The notes: generated from the letters alone by a model not told the origin. Shown: positions 49,881 to 58,389, counted from the stretch's first letter. The stretch: 59,358 nt of DNA from an uncultured Propionibacteriaceae bacterium (GCA_938012815.1 CALLVV010000078.1:1-59358), one strand, 5' to 3'. Translations and numbers: made by a program.

Positions 49881-50913
49881 CCTTTCTGGGCGGCGCCCGC
49901 CCCGGCCAACGCTACGGTTTCTCCGGCTCCTTCCTCGGGAGTCCTTCCCCGAGCCCGGTGCTCTGCAGGCCATCGAGAACCGGGAATGGTCCCAGGTGCG
50001 TATTGACTCTATTGAGCATCCTCTGATCGCCGACGCGATACGACGATTCGCTCAGGGGCTCCCGGACCGGCACCAGGAGGCATCAAAACAGCTCGGTCGG
50101 GCGGTATTTGAGGTTCGCTCAAGGACGGGAGCGGCGTGGCGAGGTGCTGCCGTTCTTGACGAGCACGGCGACCCGTGGCTGGTGTGGGCGGCACCCCATG
50201 ACAAGTTCCACGCCCAAGTCTGCGACGTGCTCAAGAACCTGGACCGTTGGATGCCAACAGCTGCGGAGTACAAGCTGCGCGACCGCGACGCCGAGGCCAA
50301 CAGACTCTCCGTCTGGCATAAGGAGACAATCACCTTCTTCTGTCAGGCGGTGGCTGAAGCTGTGAACACTGGAAAGGACACCTTCTCCTTTCCCGGTTAT
50401 GACCACAACACCCACCTAACCTTGTCCATCACCTTGGAACATGACGCTCCCACTGGGGCACCTGAAACGGACTCATCGCTCGTCACACTTCAGCTACGGC
50501 TGGGCGGTTCCTGTGACAGCTTCGTCCAGTTGGTTTTGCCCGTGCTCCAGCCCGACATCAGCATGATCGACTCCACGTACACGCAGAACGGTGAGTTAGA
50601 ACTGTGGGTCAGCGTTTCTCAAGCCAAGCTGTTTCAGCTTCTGGCTGCGGTAGGGATCTCCGACGGCGAGATTGATCCGAATCCACCCTGCACTCCCCTG
50701 AGCCATCTGCACTACGTCGGTTGCCATTACCTCAGCGAGGCTTTGGTGATAGGAGCAGCAACTCGAGCTGTGTGCGGGCTGTGGTTCGTCCCGACACGAG
50801 ACGAGAGCGCTGACCTGCCGCTTTGTCCTGAGTGTGAGCGTCGCAAGCCCGTAGCTCAGGCGACCGCGGCCCTGATCGAGTCACTCCGCGATCAGGGCGT
50901 CCAAGGCAGCTAG
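49873..50913 (+). CDS. Unknown protein with a DUF3039-like zinc domain, coupled to hsdR
   Basis: The 346-residue product starts inside the end of hsdR (ATGACTGA), so it belongs to the restriction operon. The last 70 residues resemble DUF3039, a small actinobacterial zinc-binding domain: LHYVGCHYLSEALVIGAATR, then AVCGLWFVPTRD and LCPECERRKP, with C-x(n)-CPxC ligands. The first 250 residues are unrecognised (GAAWRGAAVLDEHGDPWLVW, KFHAQVCDVLKNLDRWMPTA, and a beta-rich middle LVTLQLRLGGSCDSFVQLVL). No signal peptide or membrane segment is seen. It overlaps the convergent HTH gene by 33 bp. An added defence subunit or toxin are both possible. Confidence 0.6.
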   Translation: MTDLSGRRPPRPTLRFLRLLPRESFPEPGALQAIENREWSQVRIDSIEHPLIADAIRRFAQGLPDRHQEASKQLGRAVFEVRSRTGAAWRGAAVLDEHGDPWLVWAAPHDKFHAQVCDVLKNLDRWMPTAAEYKLRDRDAEANRLSVWHKETITFFCQAVAEAVNTGKDTFSFPGYDHNTHLTLSITLEHDAPTGAPETDSSLVTLQLRLGGSCDSFVQLVLPVLQPDISMIDSTYTQNGELELWVSVSQAKLFQLLAAVGISDGEIDPNPPCTPLSHLHYVGCHYLSEALVIGAATRAVCGLWFVPTRDESADLPLCPECERRKPVAQATAALIESLRDQGVQGS

Positions 50914-51324
50914 TTCTTCGTTGGTCAGTGGAGCCGCTTCGTCCATTGCCTGAAGTTGCGCGTGGGCGCGCGTCCCCAGTAGCTGGTTGACATGGGCGTT
51001 CGCGCGTTCGTGGCGTTCGATGTAGTCAAGCAGGTCGGCCTTCGCGATCCGGCGGTTCGACCCGACCAGCCGGTAGGCCAACAACCCGCGATCCATGATC
51101 TTCACCAGATGTGGGCGGCTCACTCCCAACAGTTGGGCCGCCTGATTGGGGGTCAGTTCTTTGTCAGAGGCGAGCAGCGTCACGTCTGCACCGCGTCGCA
51201 TCGCATCAAGCAGGCCTTCGAGCATGATCGCGAGAGGTGAGCCCTGAGGCAGACCCTGAGCAAACTCTTCCGTTTGAGCCAGCTCGTCAGCAGAAACCTT
51301 GTCGGCAGTCAGCGTCGTGGACAT
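50881..51324 (-). CDS. Excisionase-type HTH protein, probable antitoxin
   Basis: This 147-residue protein has a MerR/excisionase-like helix-turn-helix (LTPNQAAQLLGVSRPHLVKI, then GLLAYRLVGSNRRIAKADLL, residues 57-98). Relatives are often antitoxins of PIN-domain toxins, with the toxin gene right behind. Here the DUF3039-like gene occupies that place on the other strand, so it has no partner. The ATG at 51324 has GAAGG eight bases upstream. ATG at 51345, six bases after GATATT, would be a leaderless alternative that adds seven residues. Confidence 0.7.
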   Translation of the reverse strand: MSTTLTADKVSADELAQTEEFAQGLPQGSPLAIMLEGLLDAMRRGADVTLLASDKELTPNQAAQLLGVSRPHLVKIMDRGLLAYRLVGSNRRIAKADLLDYIERHERANAHVNQLLGTRAHAQLQAMDEAAPLTNEELAALDALIAE

Positions 51325-51479
51325 GAGACAGACCTTCACTCGCATAGATGCAATATCTGAAACAACTGTATCAGCTGTTCAACCCTTCACCAACTGGAGG
51401 ACTGCTACCTGGTCCAGCGGCGAGGAGGTCGGCAGCGGTGCGCCATCGGCGCTTCGTTGCTGTGCCCCTGGACCACCTA

Positions 51480-51790
51480 CACCCACTCAGCCAACAGCAC
51501 CGTGACGCTGGGGACGCGCGCCGTCCCGGACGCACTAGACACGAAGACCGCCTGTCGAACCAGGTCGAGGGCGTCGTCGTTCTGTTCGCGGTAGAGCCGC
51601 TCGTAGTGCAAGGGCTCGAAGGCCCGTTCTCGGACGCCGTTGTGTCCTGGGGCCTTGGCCCTGGTGCGGACGTGACGCAGCTCGGGGTGGGCGTTGATGA
51701 AATGCTCGAACCGGAACGAGCGGAACGGTCCACCGTTGTCGGCGATCAAGGTGATAGGGCAGTCCATGGCGACACTCCACCAGCGGAAGC
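51480..51790 (-). pseudogene. DDE transposase remnant
   Basis: The minus strand reads ITLIADNGGPFRSFRFEHFI, then HPELRHVRTRAKAPGHNGVR and RAFEPLHYERLY, the C-terminal catalytic part of an IS3/IS481-type integrase-core transposase. The remainder of the gene and its terminal repeats are gone, and an unrelated tail follows near 51560. Confidence 0.75.
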
Positions 51791-51890
51791 CTCTACCTAC
51801 ACCGTTAATCGGTTGACCCCGCCGTTCATGCGGACCATGCCAGAGGTATGAGGCAGACTGGTACACGGAGCCGAACGCAGAGGAGGGGCC

Positions 51891-53045
51891 GTGACGACCG
51901 TCCGTGTTGACATCGCCCCCAACCTGCTGCGCTGGGCCGTGAAACGGGCGCGCTGGGACGAGGAAACTGTCCGCAAACGCGCACCCAAGCTCGACGCGTG
52001 GATCGACGGGACCGCACGCCCCACCCTCAAGCAGGTGGAGAAGTTCGCTGCCGCCACCCACGCACCCTTCGGGATGCTTTTCCTGCCCGAACCGCCGGTT
52101 GAGGACATCCCCATCCCGGACATGCGGACCATTCGCGACGCCGGAGTCCGCGAGCCGTCTGCCGACCTGCTGGAAACGATCTATCTGTGCCAGAGACGCC
52201 AGGACTGGTACCGCAACGACGCCCTCGACTCCGGGGCGACCCCGCTCAGCTTCGTAGGATCCGCGACCCTCTCCACTCCGGCGGAGGAGACCGCCGCTCG
52301 TATCCGTGCCGCGCTCCGTCTCGACGAGCGATCTGTGCCCAACTGGTCCACTGCGATGACAGATCTCATCGAGCGCACCGAAACCATGGGCGTCCTGGTC
52401 ATGGTCAACGGAATCGTCGGCTCGGACACCCACCGCAAGCTCGATCCGGAAGAGTTCCGAGGGTTCGCTCTAGCCGATGACATCGCCCCGCTCGTCTTCA
52501 TCAACGGAGCGGACACCAAAGCCGCGCAAATCTTCACCCTCGTTCACGAACTCGCCCACCTGTGGCTGGGGTGCACCGCACTCTCCGACGCAACTGCGGA
52601 CGCCGCGCAAGGGACGAAAAAGGAGGAACGCTGGTGCAACCAGGTCGCCGCAGAAGTCCTGGTACCTCTCGACTCGCTCCGGTCGGAACGGCCAAGGAGC
52701 TGTGATGAAGACGAACTGAACCGTCTGGCGTCCCACTACAAAGTCAGCACCCTCGTCGTGCTCGCCAGACTCCGGGATGCCGGGTATCTCACGCGGGAAG
52801 AGTACAAGACCCGATACGAGACCGAGCGCAAGCGCGTCATGGATCTCATGGATTCCCGGGAGAATCACAGCGGGGGCGGGAACTACTACCGCACCCAGCT
52901 GCGACGCCTTGGGCTCCCCTTCACCCGAGCTGTGATCTCCGCAGCCCTGGAAGGACGAACGACCTACCGGGATGCCTACCAGTTACTCGGGACCGTTAAG
53001 CACTCGACCTTCGAGGGGCTGGCGGAAAGAGCAGGACTAGCGTGA
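51891..53045 (+). CDS. ImmA/IrrE-family metallopeptidase-type regulator (antitoxin)
   Basis: This 384-residue protein has an N-terminal XRE-like helix-turn-helix part (ITPNLL-type opening VDIAPNLLRWAVKRARWDEE, then LKQVEKFAAATHAPFGMLFL) and a zinc peptidase domain with HELAH at residues 219-223 (LVHELAHLWLGC). A C-terminal helical region follows (EEYKTRYETERKRVMDLMDS). This layout is the antitoxin of DUF4411 PIN toxins, and its stop overlaps such a gene here. The GTG start has GAGGAGGGG upstream. The last 360 bp are repeated at 35904-36260. Confidence 0.85.
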   Translation: MTTVRVDIAPNLLRWAVKRARWDEETVRKRAPKLDAWIDGTARPTLKQVEKFAAATHAPFGMLFLPEPPVEDIPIPDMRTIRDAGVREPSADLLETIYLCQRRQDWYRNDALDSGATPLSFVGSATLSTPAEETAARIRAALRLDERSVPNWSTAMTDLIERTETMGVLVMVNGIVGSDTHRKLDPEEFRGFALADDIAPLVFINGADTKAAQIFTLVHELAHLWLGCTALSDATADAAQGTKKEERWCNQVAAEVLVPLDSLRSERPRSCDEDELNRLASHYKVSTLVVLARLRDAGYLTREEYKTRYETERKRVMDLMDSRENHSGGGNYYRTQLRRLGLPFTRAVISAALEGRTTYRDAYQLLGTVKHSTFEGLAERAGLA

Positions 53046-53274
53046 AATACCTCGTAGACGCCAACGTCCTCATCGAGGCGAAGAACCGCTACTACGCCTT
53101 GACATCGCTCCCGGCTTCTGGAAATGGCTCGACCAGGCACACGCTCAAGGCACGGTGTTCAGCCGGGTCAAGATTCCTGACGCCTGCCAAGGACTTGAAA
53201 TCCATTGGGTCAACACCTTTGAAATGCTACGTAGCGCCGGTGTCACCCTTGACCTTCCCGGCGCTGCCCACTAA
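53042..53274 (+). pseudogene. DUF4411 PIN toxin, frameshifted and internally deleted
   Basis: The gene starts correctly (MKYLVDANVLIEAKNRYYA, overlapping the antitoxin stop) but loses one base at about 53098. Restoring it gives FDIAPGFWKWLDQAHAQGTV, and then the sequence jumps to VKIPDACQGLEIHWVNTFEM, close to the normal C-terminus ending in GAAH at 53271. The central half, with most catalytic acids, is missing. The toxin is dead while its antitoxin remains. Confidence 0.82.
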
Positions 53275-53530
53275 GTCGAAGAGAGGAACATCGAATCAGC
53301 CAGTCACAAATGCATCCACCCGGTTAGAAATGCAGCACAGTCCCACTCCCCCAGCCCACAACTCACACACCATGACGACTCAGACATCTCCCGCGCCCAC
53401 CAACGCCCGCAGCATTCCAGCACCCCCGGAGCCCGGCCAGATTGTCCAGGTTCGTGTAGCACTCCACTTTCAATGAGACCGGTTTCCTCGTAGATGCTGA
53501 CTCTGGTTGTTGGCCAGCCCCGCTGTCGTG
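53275..53530. other. Intergenic region after the dead toxin
   Basis: No gene is seen. The toxin's old frame happens to stay open to 53476 with low-complexity proline/threonine sequence, which I regard as non-coding. A CACCCGGTT motif related to the recurring one lies near 53317. Confidence 0.45.
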
Positions 53531-53611
53531 CAAGCGGCTGAGGAGTTCGAGATCGTGCTCATCCTCGGGACGTAGATCGTAGCCATTTCTCAACTCACGC
53601 AGCCACTCGGC
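53531..53611 (-). pseudogene. Second copy of the Lnu-like gene 3' end
   Basis: Bases 53531-53611 align to 39980-40060. On the minus strand they read WLRELRNGYDLRPEDEHDLE, then LLSRL, the C-terminus of the nucleotidyltransferase. Nothing of the catalytic part remains. Confidence 0.85.
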
Positions 53612-53681
53612 GGAACCGCCCCCGGATCTGGCGGTTGGGTCAACGGTTAGCCTGAAAGAAACCATATGTGAAGGGAACATT

Positions 53682-54116
53682 ATGGCTGAGACTGTCTTTT
53701 CCGCGGTCGCCGAATCCCTGGAGGGCATGGCGACGCGCTGCACATCCCGGGGCATGAGTTTCGTCCTGGACGAGCCGCCCTCGCTCGGCGGCAAGGACGA
53801 GGGGATGAACCCGCTCGAAGCCGTCCTGTCGGCCCTCGGCGCCTGCAAGTGCGTCGTTGCGAGGGCTTTCGCCAAGCCGAACGGCATCCGGCTGCGCCAC
53901 GTGCGGGTCGAGGTGGACGGGGTGTTCGACCCGGACGGGTTCCGGGGGAAGAACCCCGCCGCGAAGGTCGGGCTATCAACAATCAGGACGCGCTACCACA
54001 TCGACGCAGACAACACCCCCGAAGAGATCGCGGCGTTCGTCGAGTTCATCGAGGCCCACTGCCCGGTCCACGACACCCTGGTCAACCCGCCCCATCTGAG
54101 CTACGAGATCGCCTGA
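53682..54116 (+). CDS. OsmC-family protein
   Basis: This 144-residue protein has the OsmC/Ohr fold: GGKDEGMNPLEAVLSALGAC with the first redox cysteine, then KCVVARAFAKPNG, and the second cysteine in EAHCPVHDTLV. Members reduce organic hydroperoxides or act in thiol protection. GAAGGGAA precedes the ATG. It marks the return to ordinary genome sequence after the accessory region. The 160 bp after it contain CCAGCC/GGCTGG inverted repeats that may end transcription from both sides. Confidence 0.85.
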   Translation: MAETVFSAVAESLEGMATRCTSRGMSFVLDEPPSLGGKDEGMNPLEAVLSALGACKCVVARAFAKPNGIRLRHVRVEVDGVFDPDGFRGKNPAAKVGLSTIRTRYHIDADNTPEEIAAFVEFIEAHCPVHDTLVNPPHLSYEIA

Positions 54117-54279
54117 ACCAGCGGCGCCAGGCCCGAACGCCCGGCAAGGCCCATGCCCTGCACATCAGCGGCCAGGCCTTCGACCGGCCGGGATGGGTGA
54201 TGGGCTGAGCCGGGGCACCCCACCAGCCGGGGTGGGCTGGCACGGGGACGCCCCGGCCCTGCCAGCACCCTGGCCGCGG

Positions 54280-54717
54280 TCAGCCGAGGTGGTCGCGCAG
54301 CCCCTCCAGCGCCGGGGCGAACACCTGGCTGGCGAAGAAGGCCTCCCAATGCTCCCGCTCGTCCTGGGCGCAGTCAAACTCCGTCCACCACTCGACGAGG
54401 GACTGACCGGTCGAGCTCACCCGGGTCACCTTCAGCGTGGAGACGTATCCGGTCACGTCGAACGGGGCCGGATCGCAGAACCCGTAGGAGTAGCTGCGGT
54501 CGAGGTCCGATAGGGCGAGCAGCCGCTCCCTGATCCGGGATTCGCCGAACTGGAAGCTCCGCACGGCACCGACCGTCGCTCCGGTCAGGCCGTCCTCGAT
54601 GTGGCTCTCGGAGACCGTGGAGCCGAACCAGGTGGCCAGGCCGTTGAAGTCCCTGAGGGTGTCCCACACCTTGTCGGCGTCGTGCTGGATGATCGTGCTG
54701 TAGTACGAGACCGTCAT
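54280..54717 (-). CDS. SRPBCC-family protein
   Basis: This 145-residue START/Bet v1-like ligand-binding protein (YYSTIIQHDADKVWDTLRDF, LATWFGSTVSESHIEDG, VEWWTEFDCAQDEREHWEAF) is the last gene of a three-gene operon, with one base between it and the PEP-hydrolase-like gene. Such proteins bind small hydrophobic molecules or act as cyclases. The ligand is unknown. Confidence 0.8.
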   Translation of the reverse strand: MTVSYYSTIIQHDADKVWDTLRDFNGLATWFGSTVSESHIEDGLTGATVGAVRSFQFGESRIRERLLALSDLDRSYSYGFCDPAPFDVTGYVSTLKVTRVSSTGQSLVEWWTEFDCAQDEREHWEAFFASQVFAPALEGLRDHLG

Positions 54718-54718
54718 G

Positions 54719-55549
54719 TCAGCCCTTCTTGAAGGTGACGGCCTTGAACTCCTCAGTCTGTGCGCGAATGCCCACCTCGGTCGGGAACCGCTCGATGGAA
54801 CTGGCCCCGTAGAAGCCGACGATGCCGTCGGTGTGGTCGAGGATGTACTGCGCGTCGGCCGGATTCGCGATCGGCCCGCCGTGGCACAGGCACAGGATGT
54901 CGGGGTTGACGCTCCTGGCCGCGTCCGCGAGTTGCTGTACCTTGGCCGCCGCCTCCTCCAGGGTCAGCGCGGTCTTCGCGCCGATGGTCCCAGACGTTGT
55001 CAGGCCCATGTGGGGGACGAGGATGTCCGCCCCGGCGCGGGCCATGTCCTTGGCCTGCTCCTCGTCGAAGACGTAGGGGGAGGTGAGCAGGTCGAGTTCG
55101 TGGGCCATGCGGATCATGTCGATCTCGTGCCCGTACCCCATGCCGGTCTCTTCCAGGTTCGCCCGGAACACCCCGTCAATCAGGCCGACGGTGGGGAAGT
55201 TCTGCACACCGGCGAACCCGATCTCTTTCACCTGGCGCAGGAAGTGCCCCATGACACGGAACGGGTCGGTGCCGTTGACGCCCGCGAGGACGGGGGTACG
55301 TTTCACGACGGGCAGCACCTCGTTGGCCATCTCCATGACGATGGCGTTGGCGTCCCCGTAGGCCAGCAGCCCGGACAGCGAGCCGCGTCCGGCCATGCGG
55401 AACCGGCCCGAGTTGTAGATGACCAGCAGGTCGATGCCACCGGCTTCCGCGGACTTCGCGGTGATTCCGGTGCCCGCGCCGCCGCCGATGATGGGCTGGC
55501 CCTGGGCGACCTGGGTGCGGAAACGATCGAGGATCTCTTGGCGGGACAT
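54719..55549 (-). CDS. Phosphoenolpyruvate hydrolase-like TIM-barrel protein
   Basis: This 276-residue protein of the family annotated as PEP hydrolase matches the C-terminal half of plant Tm-1: QPIIGGGAGTGITAKSAEAG, IYNSGRFRMAGRGSLSGLLA, VQNFPTVGLIDGVFRANLEE, and FYGASSIERFPTE near the end. AAGGAG precedes the ATG. It lies 11 bp after the Tm-1-like ATP-binding gene, the partner domain in the fused plant protein, so the two probably work together. The true reaction is unclear. Confidence 0.87.
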   Translation of the reverse strand: MSRQEILDRFRTQVAQGQPIIGGGAGTGITAKSAEAGGIDLLVIYNSGRFRMAGRGSLSGLLAYGDANAIVMEMANEVLPVVKRTPVLAGVNGTDPFRVMGHFLRQVKEIGFAGVQNFPTVGLIDGVFRANLEETGMGYGHEIDMIRMAHELDLLTSPYVFDEEQAKDMARAGADILVPHMGLTTSGTIGAKTALTLEEAAAKVQQLADAARSVNPDILCLCHGGPIANPADAQYILDHTDGIVGFYGASSIERFPTEVGIRAQTEEFKAVTFKKG

Positions 55550-55560
55550 GTTTCTCCTTC

Positions 55561-56781
55561 TCAGTTGGTGATGGATGCGTGCAGTGCGCGGGCCATCGCG
55601 GCACCGAAACCTGGGTCGTTGATCGCCTGGTCGAGTTCGTGGACGACGACGCCGGAGCCAGCCAGCCCCGCGCGCAGTTCCGCGAACAGCGTGGCGTCGG
55701 CCTCGGCATCCCGGAAGGGGGCTCCCTCGACGTCGATGGCGCTCACGCCCCGCAGGGGGATGAACAGCTCGGTGGGTCCGGTGGTGGCGGCAAGTTTGGT
55801 GGCGATGCGGCGTCCCAGTTCGGCCATCTCCTCAGGCGTGGTGCGCATCAGCGTCACGGTGGGGTTGTGGACGAACAGGTTGCGTCCGGCAAACTCGGGC
55901 GGCACGGTGTCGGCGGGGCCGAAGTTCACCATGTCGAGCGCCCCCAGGCTGACGGCCTGCGGCAGGCCGACCCGCCCGGCCATCTCCAGCCGCCGCGGCC
56001 CCGCGGACAGGACACCACCCACGAGGTCGTCGGCCAGCTCGGTGGTGGTGAGGTCGCACACCCCGGCCAGCAGGCCCGACTCGGCGAGTTTCTCCATGGC
56101 GCGGCCGCCCGCCCCGGTGGCGTGGAAGACCAGCACCTCGTAGCCGAGGTCGGTCAGGGTGGTGCGGGCCTCATCCGCGGCCGGGGTCGTCACGCCGAAC
56201 ATGGTGACCGCGACGACCGGTTTGTGCTCGGCGGGGGCGGCGGCCAACCGATCCTCGTAGGCCTGGGCCATCCCGGCGATCGCCGCGACCGCGTTGGCGA
56301 ACACCTGGGAGGAGACCGAGTTGATGCCGGCGACGTCGACGACCGAGTACATGAGCATCGCGTCCACCTCGCCGACGTAGGGTTTCACGTCGCCGGAGGC
56401 CATGGTCGAGACAAGCAGTTTCGGGAAACCGACCGGGAGGGCCTGCATCGCGGCCGCGGCGACCGAGGAGCCGCCGGATCCGCCGAGGGCCAGCAGGCCG
56501 TGGATGCGTCCCGACACCGCCAGGTCGCGGACGATACGGGCCGCCCCGACGCTCATCACCTCCATCATCTCGCCCCGGTCGCGGCGTTCGCGCAGGGCGG
56601 CGGCGTCGGAGTTCGCGGCGGCGATCACATCGTCGGAGTTGATGTTGGCCAGCGGGCTCGCCGAGAAGGACCCGACATCGACGAACAGGGCCTGCACCCC
56701 GTGTTTGTCCAGTTGCTCGGCCAGCCAGGCGTACTCGGCGCCTTTGGTGTCCAGCGTCCCGATCAGTGCAACAACAGCCAT
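55561..56781 (-). CDS. Tm-1-like ATP-binding protein (UPF0261)
   Basis: This 406-residue protein matches the N-terminal half of tomato Tm-1: VALIGTLDTKGAEYAWLAEQ at the N-terminus, LALGGSGGSSVAAAAMQALP, LVSTMASGDVKPYVGEVDAM, and HNPTVTLMRTTPEEMAELGR. AAGGAG precedes the ATG. It is the first gene of an operon with the TIM-barrel and SRPBCC genes and is divergent from a MocR-type regulator. A role in breakdown of an unknown small molecule is the usual guess. Confidence 0.88.
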   Translation of the reverse strand: MAVVALIGTLDTKGAEYAWLAEQLDKHGVQALFVDVGSFSASPLANINSDDVIAAANSDAAALRERRDRGEMMEVMSVGAARIVRDLAVSGRIHGLLALGGSGGSSVAAAAMQALPVGFPKLLVSTMASGDVKPYVGEVDAMLMYSVVDVAGINSVSSQVFANAVAAIAGMAQAYEDRLAAAPAEHKPVVAVTMFGVTTPAADEARTTLTDLGYEVLVFHATGAGGRAMEKLAESGLLAGVCDLTTTELADDLVGGVLSAGPRRLEMAGRVGLPQAVSLGALDMVNFGPADTVPPEFAGRNLFVHNPTVTLMRTTPEEMAELGRRIATKLAATTGPTELFIPLRGVSAIDVEGAPFRDAEADATLFAELRAGLAGSGVVVHELDQAINDPGFGAAMARALHASITN

Positions 56782-56888
56782 GCGGTCTCACTCCTTCGTG
56801 CGTGTTCGGACCCGTGCTGCTCAAGTGCGGCCGCGGCGGCCGGGCGTCCATGGGTAGCAGCGAGGCTACGTCTCACCGCGGGACGGCA

Positions 56889-56916
56889 CTGGTCCAATCC
56901 GGGAGAATTGGCCCAG
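56889..56916. promoter_or_regulatory. MocR operator
   Basis: CTGGTCCAAT (56889-56898) and ATTGGCCCAG (56907-56916) are inverted repeats with one mismatch and eight bases between them, in the divergent gap between the Tm-1-like operon and the MocR gene. CTGGTCC-type half-sites are common for GntR/MocR regulators. Confidence 0.7.
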
Positions 56917-56951
56917 GTCGGTGGGGCATACTCGGCAGCGTGGGAGTGCGC

Positions 56952-58322
56952 ATGGATTCGGCGGAGCTGTCGAGGCTGCTCGGGGTGTGGACGGACGCGG
57001 ACGAGCGGCTGCCGGACGCACTGGCGCGCACCATTTCAGAGCTTGTGGATCACGGTTTCGTGCCCGCGGGGAGCATCTTGCCGCCGCAGCGGGAGCTCGC
57101 GCAGGTGCTGGGGGTGGCCCGCGGGACCGTCGCGTCCGCCCTGGCGATGCTGGAGGCTGGCGGGTATGTGGTCTCGACCCGGGGGTCGGGGACACGGGTG
57201 AGGTCGGGCCGGGTGGGTACCGAGCACCGGGCCGGCGGGCGGCTGTTCTCGTTCACCAATGCCCCGCGCGATGTCATCGACCTGTCCAGCGGGGCCCTGC
57301 CCGCGTCCACGGTGACCGGGGAGGTGCTGTCGGCGAATCTGGACGGGCTCGACCCCTACCTGGAGACCGACGGCTATTTCCCGGCCGGGCTTCCGGTGTT
57401 GCGGCAGGCGATCGCCGAGCACCTCACCCGCGATGGGGTGCCGACCCGGCCCGCGGAGGTGCTGGTGACGAGCGGGGCGCAGCAGGCGACCTCGCTGGCG
57501 ATCCGGGGGCTGCTGGACCCGGGTGACCTCGTCCTGACCGAGGACCCGAGCTACCGGGGTGCGCTGTGTGCACTGCGGGACCATGGCGTCCGGCTGGAGG
57601 GGGTCCCGCTGCGCGACGGCGGCATCGACGTGGGCCTGGTGACGCGCGCGGCGATGAGGCGTCCGGCTGCGCTGTACTGCCAGACCAGCGTCCATAACCC
57701 GACGGGGCAGAGCATGACCAGGGACGCGCGGGCGGCGCTCGCCGGTGTCGTCGACCGGTGCGGCCTGCCCGTCGTCGAGGACTGCTGTTCCTACGACCTG
57801 ACACTGTCAGGGCGTCCGGCGTCAACGCTGACGGGCCTTGTCGCCCCGGAACTTCACCTGAGCTGCTGGACGATGTCGAAGCTGTTCTGGGGTGGGCTTC
57901 GCGTCGGCTGGGTGAGGGCCGACGAGGCGCGCATCCGCCGGCTGGTGGAGCTGCGGAAGGTCGACGACCTGGCGACCTCCATCATCGACCAGCTGTACGC
58001 CGTGCGGCTGCTGCGCCGAGCGGCGGACGCGCGGCGGGAGCGGCAGGCGATGCTCACCACACACCTGGCGTCCACGGAGCGGGTGCTCCGCGAGATGGCC
58101 CCGGCGTGGACCTGGCGGCGGATCGTCGGCGGTTCCGGCCTGTGGGTGGACACCGGGACGGACGCCGTCGCCTTCACCGAGCAGGCCAAGCGGGCCGGGG
58201 TCAAGCTCGCCGCCGGGCCGAGTTTCTCGCCCCATGACGGTCACCGCACGATGCTGCGACTACCCCTGTGGCACGACGGAGCCGAACTGAGACGAGGATT
58301 GGGCGCCGCCCTCGGCGAATAA
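56952..58322 (+). CDS. MocR-type (GntR/aminotransferase) transcriptional regulator
   Basis: The protein has 456 residues. The N-terminal GntR winged helix covers about residues 12-80 (LARTISELVDHGFVPAGSIL, QRELAQVLGVARGTVASALA), and an aminotransferase-like domain senses PLP or a PLP-amino acid adduct (TSGAQQATSLAIRGLLDPGD, HNPTGQSMTRDARAAL, PLP lysine in CWTMSKLFWGGLRVGW). It probably controls the divergent Tm-1-like operon through the inverted repeat at 56889. A GTG at 56940, seven bases after CATACT, would be a leaderless alternative start; ATG 56952 has GGGAG upstream. Confidence 0.87.
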   Translation: MDSAELSRLLGVWTDADERLPDALARTISELVDHGFVPAGSILPPQRELAQVLGVARGTVASALAMLEAGGYVVSTRGSGTRVRSGRVGTEHRAGGRLFSFTNAPRDVIDLSSGALPASTVTGEVLSANLDGLDPYLETDGYFPAGLPVLRQAIAEHLTRDGVPTRPAEVLVTSGAQQATSLAIRGLLDPGDLVLTEDPSYRGALCALRDHGVRLEGVPLRDGGIDVGLVTRAAMRRPAALYCQTSVHNPTGQSMTRDARAALAGVVDRCGLPVVEDCCSYDLTLSGRPASTLTGLVAPELHLSCWTMSKLFWGGLRVGWVRADEARIRRLVELRKVDDLATSIIDQLYAVRLLRRAADARRERQAMLTTHLASTERVLREMAPAWTWRRIVGGSGLWVDTGTDAVAFTEQAKRAGVKLAAGPSFSPHDGHRTMLRLPLWHDGAELRRGLGAALGE

Positions 58323-58389
58323 GGGCCATCATGTGGCGATGATGTGACCACGGGCCGTGGCCCGGGCGTTTCTGAGTCTGACTGGACGA

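Noticed and set aside
53275..53476. Extension of the DUF4411 gene to a 144-residue protein
   Set aside because: The open frame after 53098 is out of register with the family. The true frame resumes briefly and stops at 53274, and the rest is low-complexity.
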